Shown: positions 16,564 to 24,660 of the stretch, piece by piece
Numbering within the stretch: the stretch's first letter is position 1
Layout: each line of letters starts with the position of its first letter
Source: Bacillota bacterium
GTDB lineage: Bacteria > Bacillota > Clostridia > Acetivibrionales > DSM-1351
Length of the DNA: 64,000 nt
Assembly (NCBI GenBank): GCA_023460955.1
Contig: JAEWOH010000051.1
Span: forward strand, 88,295-152,294
Reading direction: 5' to 3'
Made by a program: the position numbers and the translations under genes
Notes under the pieces: generated by a model
Seen by the model: only the letters and a program-made list of their open reading frames with translations
The model's database searches: none
What the model was told of the DNA's origin: nothing

Positions 16564-17922
16564 ATGAATTTTGAACTAACTTTAAATCAGAAAATGTCTA
16601 TATCTCCGCAGATGCAACAATCTATGGAGATTCTTCAGATGAGCACACAGGAATTAATGGACTATGTTAAACAATTAGCTGTGGACAACCCTGTTGTAGA
16701 GCTGGAAGACCAACCCTATGAAAATGATAGATATGAGGTGCTTAGAAAAAAACTGGAATGGCTTGACTCTGTTAACCAGGAATACAGAGTTTACAATCAT
16801 GACCTTGAAGATGATGAAGACAATAAAGACGTGGCGCATTATGTACCAGGTGATGATGAGGATTTATATCAAAATTTACAATCACAATTAAACTTAATCA
16901 AAATATCACAGGGAATATATAAAGCAGTGCATTATATGATAGGCTGTATTGATCAAAACGGATATCTTCATGAGAAAGTAGATGACATATCAAAAACCTT
17001 AAACCTGGAAAAAAATATGGTGGAGAAAGCCTTAAATCAGCTCCAATCAATGGAACCGGCGGGTGTAGGGGCAAGAAACTTAAAAGAATGTCTTCTGCTT
17101 CAATTAGAGAGAATTGGACAAAATGATCCAATAGTTATTACACTTGTGAATAATTATCTTGAATTACTGGGAAAAAACCAGCTTAATCTCATAGCTAAGA
17201 GATTGGGTGTTTCAATAGATAAAGTTAATGATGCATATAAAGTTATTAGAAAGTTAAATCCAAGACCAGGAATGGGGTTTGGATCTAAAAGAGATATTCA
17301 CTATCAAACACCGGATTTGATAGTTGTAAAATTCAGTGATTATTATGAAGTACTTTTAAATAATTTTTCAGACCCTCATATTTCAATTAACAGCTATTAT
17401 CGGAACGTCCTTTTACAAAATCCATCCGATAATGTTAAGAATTATATTTCAGAAAGAATAAAAGAAGCTGATTGGGCTATCAAATGTATATCACAGAGAA
17501 ACAATACATTGTTAAATGTTACAAAAATGCTTGTAAACCAACAGATAGGCTTTTTTGACAAGGGTCCAAGCTATCTTATACCTATGAACCAGAAAAATAT
17601 ATCAGATAAACTGCAAATACACGAGTCAACGGTGAGCCGTGCCATAAGGGGAAAATACCTTCAATGTTCGTGGGGGGTATTTGGTCTAGACTACTTCTTT
17701 ACAAACGGACTTTCTCTTGGGTATGACTCACAAATTGTTCCGGATGCTATAAAATCAGATATTAAAAAGCTAATTACCGGTGAGGACAGAAAGAAACCTT
17801 ATAGTGATCAAAAAATTGCCGAGATACTAAACAAAAAAGGAATCAGTATAGCAAGAAGAACGGTGACAAAGTATAGAGAGGATATGGATATTCCAAAAGC
17901 AGTAATGAGAAAGGAGTACTAA
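16564..17922 (+). CDS. rpoN: RNA polymerase sigma-54 factor RpoN
   Basis: A 452-residue alternative sigma factor that recognises -24/-12 promoters and needs an AAA+ activator. The N-terminal activator-interacting region is glutamine-rich (QKMSISPQMQQSMEILQMS), followed by an acidic stretch. The core-binding region runs roughly 80-260, the helix-turn-helix lies around ISDKLQIHESTVSRAIRGKY, and the RpoN box ARRTVTKYRE is at residues 430-439 (consensus ARRTVAKYRE, one change). GGAGG precedes ATG 16564. It follows the sigma-54-dependent tryptophanase genes, with the activator at their head. Such tight clustering of sigma, activator and target suggests a dedicated or autoregulated circuit. Confidence 0.96.
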   Translation: MNFELTLNQKMSISPQMQQSMEILQMSTQELMDYVKQLAVDNPVVELEDQPYENDRYEVLRKKLEWLDSVNQEYRVYNHDLEDDEDNKDVAHYVPGDDEDLYQNLQSQLNLIKISQGIYKAVHYMIGCIDQNGYLHEKVDDISKTLNLEKNMVEKALNQLQSMEPAGVGARNLKECLLLQLERIGQNDPIVITLVNNYLELLGKNQLNLIAKRLGVSIDKVNDAYKVIRKLNPRPGMGFGSKRDIHYQTPDLIVVKFSDYYEVLLNNFSDPHISINSYYRNVLLQNPSDNVKNYISERIKEADWAIKCISQRNNTLLNVTKMLVNQQIGFFDKGPSYLIPMNQKNISDKLQIHESTVSRAIRGKYLQCSWGVFGLDYFFTNGLSLGYDSQIVPDAIKSDIKKLITGEDRKKPYSDQKIAEILNKKGISIARRTVTKYREDMDIPKAVMRKEY

Positions 17923-18048
17923 AAATTTAATAAGGCTGATTTTTAATCATTCACCTTAATAATCCAGATACAAAGTATTTACATTGAAAATTCTTAAGGT
18001 TAAAATGAAATTTATTATATAATAAATTTCTGTGAGGGTGAATATAAG

Positions 18049-19932
18049 ATGGAAACGAGGCTAAATAACAATGGCCCGATTTTTGACAGAAAAATTGTAG
18101 CTGATAGTTTCATAAATGTAATTAGGAATTTAGTTCCAACGGATTTTATGCCAGCTTATACCTTCCTGGCACTTATTTCAAAAAATATATTGCTGATAGG
18201 ATATATTCTTGATCAAAATCATGAAGCAGTTCAATTAAAACAGGCTTTATCCACTGTATTTTCTTTATACAATTTCAGACCTGTTTATTATACGGCATTT
18301 GTATTAGGCCTTATCTGGGTTATTTTCCTTTTTAAAAATAGGGCCAGATTTATGATTTCTATAGTAATTAACTTTCTCACTTCTTTTTTATTCTTGATAG
18401 ATTTGTGGTATCTCAGGGGGTTTAATACACTTCCTACTTTACATATACTTAAGGCTGGGGGGAATATAAGCGATTCCCTGAATAGTTTCCTTCCGCTTAT
18501 CCATTTTGCTGATATACTGTTTATTATAGATATTCCCTTGCTTACCTTAATTTTTTTTATTAAGAGAAGCCTTTACCAAAAAGTTAATCGGAATATATTC
18601 TTCTCATTTTTTGTACTGTTTTCGGCTGTATTTGGGGTACTTTACATTGCTCCCCAGGTTAATAGCCAAGCTGTCAAGCCCTTGCCAATTTCTTCGATAT
18701 ATAACAAATTCAATCCTATAGTAACAATAAGGAGCTTGTCTCCTTTAGGCTATAACATTTACAGTTCCTATAACTATTTTACCGAGAAAAGTACAATAAA
18801 ACTCACTGATTCTGATAGAGAAAGAATTACAGAATGGTATAACAAAAAAAATGAAAATTTACCGGACAATGACTACAAGGGAATGTTTAAAGGGAAAAAC
18901 CTGCTTTTAATTCAGGTAGAGTCTCTTGAAAACTTTGTAATAAACCAGAAAGTCGATGGTCAGGAAATTACACCGAACCTGAATAAAATGTTGAAGAACA
19001 GCTTGTATTTCACTAATATTAGGGAACAGGTCGGAGGAGGAAACAGTTCTGACTGCGACTTAATGCTAAATGCATCTGTTTATCCTATTCAGCTTGGTAC
19101 TACCTTTATCAGTAATACATATACAGAATATAATTCATTACCAAAGCTTCTCAGGAATTCCGGATATTATACAGCAGCTTTTCATCCTGATGACGGGGCC
19201 TTTTGGAACTGGAAGCCTGCATTAACGTCAATGGGTTTTAATAATTGTTACGATTCGTCAACTTATGACACAACTGAAAAAATTAATATGGGTATAAGTG
19301 ACAAATCTTATTTTGAACAGATTGAACCAATGATCGCTAAACAAAAGCAGCCCTTTTACACTTTTGTAGTAACACTGTCAAGCCATTCTCCTTTTGAGCT
19401 TCCGGGCCAGTATAAAGAGCTGAACTTGAAGGGTGAACTTGGGAAATCAAAGCTTGGAGGATATCTTCAGTGTATTCGCTATACTGACAAATACCTGGGA
19501 CTTCTGATGGAAAACCTTGAAAAGGACGGAGTTTTAAGCAACACCTTAGTAGCGGTAACAGGTGATCATGAGGGAGTACATAAATATTTTCCTGAACAAA
19601 TAAAGGCAATGAAAAGTGGCCAAGCCTGGTGGGAGAATAACGACAAGAGGCTGCCCCTTATTATTTACAATAAGAATTTAAATCCAAAAGAAATTCAGAC
19701 TACCGGCGGACAGGTGGATATTATGCCAACTCTCCTATATTTAATGGGTGTGGAGGAACAAAGCTATATAAATACTGCTATGGGAAGAAACTTGTTGAAG
19801 TCAAATAAGAGCTATGCAGTATTAAGGGATAGGATTGTAGTGGGAGACACCGCCTCGGCAGACAGAGAACAGGCTGTTTTAGGTATGGAACTTTCGGATA
19901 TTATTATAAGAGGCGATTACTTTAAAAAGTAA
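18049..19932 (+). CDS. LTA synthase-family membrane phosphoglycerol transferase (sulfatase fold)
   Basis: A 627-residue enzyme with about five N-terminal membrane helices (residues 35-205) and an extracellular alkaline-phosphatase-superfamily domain, like LtaS or phosphoglycerol transferase I. The catalytic GGGNSSD has Ser333 where Staphylococcus LtaS has Thr300. Other metal ligands are visible in LIQVESLEN (Glu), HPDDGAFWNW and VTGDHEG (Asp-His). It would polymerise or transfer glycerol-phosphate, or another phospho-alcohol, onto an envelope glycolipid. GAGGG precedes ATG 18049. It has no obvious operon partner. Whether Ser works as the nucleophile here or marks another substrate is unclear. 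Confidence 0.85.
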   Translation: METRLNNNGPIFDRKIVADSFINVIRNLVPTDFMPAYTFLALISKNILLIGYILDQNHEAVQLKQALSTVFSLYNFRPVYYTAFVLGLIWVIFLFKNRARFMISIVINFLTSFLFLIDLWYLRGFNTLPTLHILKAGGNISDSLNSFLPLIHFADILFIIDIPLLTLIFFIKRSLYQKVNRNIFFSFFVLFSAVFGVLYIAPQVNSQAVKPLPISSIYNKFNPIVTIRSLSPLGYNIYSSYNYFTEKSTIKLTDSDRERITEWYNKKNENLPDNDYKGMFKGKNLLLIQVESLENFVINQKVDGQEITPNLNKMLKNSLYFTNIREQVGGGNSSDCDLMLNASVYPIQLGTTFISNTYTEYNSLPKLLRNSGYYTAAFHPDDGAFWNWKPALTSMGFNNCYDSSTYDTTEKINMGISDKSYFEQIEPMIAKQKQPFYTFVVTLSSHSPFELPGQYKELNLKGELGKSKLGGYLQCIRYTDKYLGLLMENLEKDGVLSNTLVAVTGDHEGVHKYFPEQIKAMKSGQAWWENNDKRLPLIIYNKNLNPKEIQTTGGQVDIMPTLLYLMGVEEQSYINTAMGRNLLKSNKSYAVLRDRIVVGDTASADREQAVLGMELSDIIIRGDYFKK

Positions 19933-20115
19933 CTTACATATGTCCAAATATATAAAATTTATGATATAATTTCAATACATGATAGTTGTTCTATCTTACT
20001 TGAACAATTATCAACTGATATTAAGCAATGAATAATTATAGATAAATGCTGATATTTGTATCTTACTTATTTTAATTTATTTAACGGCCGGGTTTTAAAG
20101 GTCTTTGGAGGTCAA

Positions 20116-21900
20116 ATGGGTAAAAAATTACTTATGGGCAATGAAGCTATCGCCCTCGGAGCTATAAAAGCGGGAGTCAACGTGGTAACCGGATATCCGG
20201 GTACTCCTTCAACAGAAGTACTGGAAACAGTAGCACATCATAATCCCGGTGATATTTACGTTGAATGGTCTGTAAATGAAAAATCCGCAATGGAGATTGC
20301 AGCAGGAGCAGCATATAGCGGAGCCAGAACAATGGTTACAATGAAACAGGTTGGTCTTAATGTAGCCTCAGACCCATTAATGAGCCTTGCCTATATAGGT
20401 GTAAAGGGTGGAATGGTAGTTTTGGTAGCAGATGACCCAGGGCCATTTTCTTCTCAAACCGAGCAAGACACAAGACATTTTGCTAAGTTCTCAAATTTGC
20501 CTGTGCTGGATCCTTCAACTCCTGAAGAAGCCTATGAAATGATACAATATGCTTTCGAACTCTCTGAACAGGTGGAACTACCGGTATTTTTAAGACCTAC
20601 TACAAGAGTTTGTCATGCTTGCGGTACAATCGATTTGGATGACAACAGAATGAATCACAAGCCTGAGGGATTTGTTAAAGATCCAAAATGGGTTATATTC
20701 CCTAGCCTTGCGTATAGGAAGCATCTTCATATAGAACAGCTGCAGCACAAGCTTTCAGAAATCTTTTCGGGTCTTGACTTTAATAAGGTTTACGGCTCCG
20801 GAAAGCTTGGTATTGCTGCGTCAGGTGTTGCTTATACCTACGCTGTTGAAGCAATTGACAAGCTACAGGCCGATATAAAAGTATTCAAGGTGGGAACACC
20901 GTATCCTCTTCCGGAAGCGAAGGCAGAAGAATTTCTCTCCGGCCTTGATAAGGTTCTTGTTTTTGAAGAACTTGACCCTGTTTTGGAGGAAGAATTAATA
21001 TTATATTGTGCTTCAACAGGTAAAAACACGAAAATTTTAGGCAAAAAGTCAGGAAACCTGCCCTGCGCTGGAGAATATACCTTTGAGCTGGTTTATGAAA
21101 CGCTGGCAAAATACCTTGGGCTTGAAGCTGAAACTGCTTCAAAAGCGGCTTTGCCTGAGCTGCCGGTAAGACAGCCGGTGCTATGTGCAGGCTGCCCTCA
21201 TAGGGCTTCCTTCTACGCTGTAAAAATGGCAATGCGTGGACACAAGGCAGTTTTTACCGGAGATATCGGCTGTTACACCCTTGGAAATGCAAAGCCGCTG
21301 GAAATGGTTGATACCTGTTTATGTATGGGTGCCGGAATAACTGTTGCCCAGGGTATAAAGAGGAGCGAACCTGATTCAAAGTGTATTGCCTTCATTGGGG
21401 ATTCAACCTTCTTCCACACCGGAATTCCCGGAATAGTTAATGCGGTTTATAATAACACCGACATAACAATTGTGATACTGGACAACAGTACCACTGCGAT
21501 GACGGGTCATCAGCCTCATCCAGGCATAGGAAAGACGATGATGAACAGCATCTCTGAAAAAATAGATATATACGGTGTGGTAAAAGCTTGCGGCGTAGCT
21601 CATATTGTAAAAGGCAATCCTCTGGACTATCACGGTTCAATAGATTTAATAAAACAGGCTGTAGAATATAAGGGACCATCGGTTGTAATATTTGAAGCAC
21701 CTTGTATTGCGCTGTTTAAGCCTGCTGTTAAAAACACAGTAAAGGATAACTGCAAAAAGTGTAAGAAGTGTATTACAGAGATAGGCTGTCCGGCTATTTC
21801 AACTGTTGACGGAAAGGTTGTTATTGAACCTTCTCTATGTTACGGCTGCGGCTTATGCATTAATGTTTGTCCATTTGACGCAATAGGGCCGTCGAAGTAA
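20116..21900 (+). CDS. iorA: Indolepyruvate:ferredoxin oxidoreductase alpha subunit
   Basis: IorA oxidatively decarboxylates aryl-pyruvates (indolepyruvate, phenylpyruvate, hydroxyphenylpyruvate) to aryl-acetyl-CoA while reducing ferredoxin. The 594 residues include an N-terminal pyruvate-oxidoreductase domain (GVNVVTGYPGTPSTE), a TPP-binding domain (GDIGCYTLG, GDSTFFHTGIPG) and two C-terminal [4Fe-4S] motifs (CKKCKKC and CYGCGLCINVCP). ATG 20116 is chosen because GGAGG ends 4 nt earlier; the longer in-frame TTG at 20056 has none. iorB follows 21 bp downstream. The upstream gap 19933-20115 shows only a weak TTGTTC/GAACAA stem. Confidence 0.95.
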   Translation: MGKKLLMGNEAIALGAIKAGVNVVTGYPGTPSTEVLETVAHHNPGDIYVEWSVNEKSAMEIAAGAAYSGARTMVTMKQVGLNVASDPLMSLAYIGVKGGMVVLVADDPGPFSSQTEQDTRHFAKFSNLPVLDPSTPEEAYEMIQYAFELSEQVELPVFLRPTTRVCHACGTIDLDDNRMNHKPEGFVKDPKWVIFPSLAYRKHLHIEQLQHKLSEIFSGLDFNKVYGSGKLGIAASGVAYTYAVEAIDKLQADIKVFKVGTPYPLPEAKAEEFLSGLDKVLVFEELDPVLEEELILYCASTGKNTKILGKKSGNLPCAGEYTFELVYETLAKYLGLEAETASKAALPELPVRQPVLCAGCPHRASFYAVKMAMRGHKAVFTGDIGCYTLGNAKPLEMVDTCLCMGAGITVAQGIKRSEPDSKCIAFIGDSTFFHTGIPGIVNAVYNNTDITIVILDNSTTAMTGHQPHPGIGKTMMNSISEKIDIYGVVKACGVAHIVKGNPLDYHGSIDLIKQAVEYKGPSVVIFEAPCIALFKPAVKNTVKDNCKKCKKCITEIGCPAISTVDGKVVIEPSLCYGCGLCINVCPFDAIGPSK

Positions 21901-21921
21901 ATAAATAGTTGGGGGTTTAAA

Positions 21922-22551
21922 ATGCATAATATAAAAAAAATAGATCAAAAGTATGATATATTGATTGCTGGTGTTGGGGGGCAGGGAACTGTACTGGCCT
22001 CCCGCCTTATTGCCGCAGCGGCCATAAAGCAGGGCAGCTTTGCCAGAACCTCAGAGACAATAGGTATGTCTCAAAGAGGAGGTTGCGTTGTGAGCCATGT
22101 GAGAATAAACAGCGAGAAATTCAGTTCGTTAATTCCCCTAGGGAGCGCCGATATGCTAATAGCTTTTGAATTGTCAGAGGCTGCCCGTAGTTTACCAAGA
22201 TTAAAAATGGGCGGCTGCTGTATAATCAATACTCAGACAATAAAGCCTGTTTCAGCATCTCTTGGTTCTTCTCAGTACGACATTAAAAAAATTACTGATT
22301 TTATTAATATAAATACTGAACAGGTTTATTTTATTGACGGTTATAGTCTTGCTAACGAGGCGGGTAGTGTGAAGGCTGTTAATGTTGTCCTTCTGGGGGC
22401 GGCAGCTGCTGTAGGTCAAATGCCCTTTGGCAAAGAAGTAATAGAGGAAGCTATTATTGAGAATGTGCCGCAGAAATTCCGTGAATTAAACCAAAAAGCC
22501 TTTGAACTTGGGTATCAAAGTATCTTAAATCAGAACCTAAATGTTAAATAA
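21922..22551 (+). CDS. iorB: Indolepyruvate:ferredoxin oxidoreductase beta subunit
   Basis: The 209-residue gamma-type subunit of 2-ketoacid:ferredoxin oxidoreductases, which partners IorA. The N-terminal DILIAGVGGQGTVLASRLIA is the family signature. TIGMSQRGGCVVSHVRI and a C-terminal AAAAVGQMPF segment also match. GGGGG precedes ATG 21922. It is almost certainly cotranscribed with iorA, and the complex works in the cytoplasm. Confidence 0.94.
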   Translation: MHNIKKIDQKYDILIAGVGGQGTVLASRLIAAAAIKQGSFARTSETIGMSQRGGCVVSHVRINSEKFSSLIPLGSADMLIAFELSEAARSLPRLKMGGCCIINTQTIKPVSASLGSSQYDIKKITDFININTEQVYFIDGYSLANEAGSVKAVNVVLLGAAAAVGQMPFGKEVIEEAIIENVPQKFRELNQKAFELGYQSILNQNLNVK

Positions 22552-22645
22552 GCGAAGGAAACAAGTAAGTTTATTTTCGAGGGCAAAAAATTAAAAACTA
22601 AACAACAACAATTTTTGTGTGCATTGAGCACAGTCAGGAGAGTTT

Positions 22646-23104
22646 ATGGGAAACAAGTTGGGTAAACAAAAACATATTGCACTAATAGCACACGATAACA
22701 GAAAACAGGACCTGATTAATTGGGTTAAGAGCAAATCTGACATTTTGGGAAGACAGTTTTTATGCGGTACAGGAACAACTGCTCAGTTAATATCAGAAAA
22801 TACAGGCCTCCCGGTTAAGCGGTTTAAAAGCGGACCTCTGGGCGGAGACCAACAGATAGGGGCTTGCATTGCAAACGGAGAAGTTGACTTTATGATATTT
22901 TTCTGGGATCCCCTTACTTCACAGCCCCATGACCCTGATGTTAAGGCACTGCTCAGAATAGCCGTACTTTATGATATACCTGTTGCAATGAACCAGTCCA
23001 CAGCAGATTTTTTACTGTCATCGTCGTTAATGGAGGCGGAGTACGACAGAAATGCAGTGGATTATTACAGCAGAATACGCAAGGAACATTTCGGCGGGTA
23101 CTAA
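22646..23104 (+). CDS. mgsA: Methylglyoxal synthase
   Basis: MgsA converts dihydroxyacetone phosphate to methylglyoxal and phosphate, a bypass that relieves sugar-phosphate stress. The 152-residue protein has the N-terminal IALIAHDNRKQDL with catalytic His-Asp, the GTGTTAQLI phosphate site, GPLGGDQQIG with the catalytic Asp, and FFWDPLTSQPHDPDVKAL with the conserved His. AGGAGAG precedes ATG 22646. It lies between iorAB and paaK on the same strand with gaps of 94 and 78 bp. The reason for that placement is not evident from function. Confidence 0.95.
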   Translation: MGNKLGKQKHIALIAHDNRKQDLINWVKSKSDILGRQFLCGTGTTAQLISENTGLPVKRFKSGPLGGDQQIGACIANGEVDFMIFFWDPLTSQPHDPDVKALLRIAVLYDIPVAMNQSTADFLLSSSLMEAEYDRNAVDYYSRIRKEHFGGY

Positions 23105-23182
23105 GCCGTAAATTTCACCAGTGAATAAATAAAATTTTATTTAATAAAACAATAAATTTTTAGAAAGAAGAGATGAGTAGAG

Positions 23183-24424
23183 ATGAGTAGAGAACAATTT
23201 GAACTATTAAAAGAAATGTTATTAAATGTTAACAGCAACAGCCCTTTTTACAAGGAAAAGTTTGAGAAAAGTGGTGTTGATATTAATGAGATAACTTCTT
23301 TGGATATGATAAAGAATCTTCCTTTTACAACTAAGGAAGAATTAAGGGATGCATATCCACTTGGACTTCAAGCTGTTCCTGATGAAAAAATTGTTAGAAT
23401 TCATTCCTCTTCCGGGACAACAGGCAAACCTATTATTATTCCGTATACTGCCGGGGATGTTGAAAACTGGGCAGAGATGATGGCTAGATGTTATCAAATC
23501 GCGGGTATCACAAACCTTGATCGTATACAGATAACACCGGGTTACGGCTTATGGACTGCAGGAATCGGTTTTCAAGCCGGCTGCGAAAAATTGGGAGCTA
23601 TGGCTGTTCCTATGGGGCCGGGTAATACAGACAAGCAGCTGCAAATGATGATGGATTTAAAATCCACTGTAATAATAGGAACTTCATCATATGCCTTGGT
23701 GCTGGCTGAAGAAGTTGAAAAGCGCGGTATCAAATCTGACATTAAGTTAAAAAAAGGTGTAATAGGCTCTGAACGCTGGGGAGAAAAGATGAGACAGCGT
23801 ATAAAGAATGAGTTGGGTATTGAAATATATGATATTTACGGACTTACTGAAATATATGGTCCGGGAATTGCAATTGATTGTGACTGCCATCAAGGCATGC
23901 ATTATTTTGACGATTTCCTTTACTTTGAAATAATAGATTCAATCACCGGAGAGGTTTTGCCTGAAGGTGAAGAGGGAGAACTTGTAATAACAACCCTTAG
24001 AAAAGAGGGTGCGCCCCTTATAAGATACAGAACCAGAGATCTTACAAGAATTATTCCCGGAAAGTGTCCCTGTGGCAACAGCTTTCCACGAATTGACAGA
24101 ATTATCGGACGTACAGATGATATGGTAAAGGTCAAAGGGGTAAATATTTATCCCGGCCAGATTGATGAAATACTTAGACAGGTTGAGGGTGTCAGCAGTG
24201 AATATCAGATAATAATTGATCATATTAACGGTAAGGACGTTATGACTTTAAAGGCTGAATACAACTCTGACGGAGATACAGAGCGTGAAGACATCGAGTA
24301 TAATATTGTAGATCTGTTCAAAAAAAGAATCGGGATACATATTATTGCTGAAGTCAGCGGTATTGGCAGTCTCCCCAGAAGTGAAAAGAAGAGCAAAAGA
24401 ATAATAGATTACAGACAAAGTTAA
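23183..24424 (+). CDS. paaK: Phenylacetate (aryl-acetate)-CoA ligase
   Basis: A 413-residue adenylate-forming ligase of the PaaK family that joins CoA to phenylacetate or indoleacetate, or runs backward to make ATP from the aryl-acetyl-CoA that IorAB produces. Motifs are the P-loop-like SSSGTTGKPIIIPYT, YGLTEIYGPGIA (A5), the YRTRDLTRI hinge region and IIGRTDDMVKVKGVNIYPGQ. Near the end lies a lysine-rich SEKKSKRI segment. ATG 23183 is preceded by an exact 10-bp duplication carrying a decoy ATG at 23173 that stops after five codons. Context with iorAB supports a role in aromatic amino acid fermentation. Confidence 0.92.
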   Translation: MSREQFELLKEMLLNVNSNSPFYKEKFEKSGVDINEITSLDMIKNLPFTTKEELRDAYPLGLQAVPDEKIVRIHSSSGTTGKPIIIPYTAGDVENWAEMMARCYQIAGITNLDRIQITPGYGLWTAGIGFQAGCEKLGAMAVPMGPGNTDKQLQMMMDLKSTVIIGTSSYALVLAEEVEKRGIKSDIKLKKGVIGSERWGEKMRQRIKNELGIEIYDIYGLTEIYGPGIAIDCDCHQGMHYFDDFLYFEIIDSITGEVLPEGEEGELVITTLRKEGAPLIRYRTRDLTRIIPGKCPCGNSFPRIDRIIGRTDDMVKVKGVNIYPGQIDEILRQVEGVSSEYQIIIDHINGKDVMTLKAEYNSDGDTEREDIEYNIVDLFKKRIGIHIIAEVSGIGSLPRSEKKSKRIIDYRQS

Positions 24425-24498
24425 ATTATCTACATATATAACAAATATCAATAACCATAACCATAACAAAATAAACAAATATAACACAAACAAAATCA

Positions 24499-24541
24499 GG
24501 ATCAGACCGGTTAAACTAAATCGAATCTGGTTCTTTTTTTT
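24499..24541 (+). terminator. Terminator after paaK
   Basis: GGATCAGA pairs with TCTGGTTC (two wobble pairs) across a loop of about 19 nt, followed by eight T residues. It closes the iorAB-mgsA-paaK block. Confidence 0.6.
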
Positions 24542-24660
24542 ATCTTCACATATTATTCACAAATCAAACACAGGTTTTACATAATAGTTTAATAATATTG
24601 TTATACGTACTAAGGTAATATAACCCATTTTACTAAAACTAAATTTGAAGAGGTGGAAAT

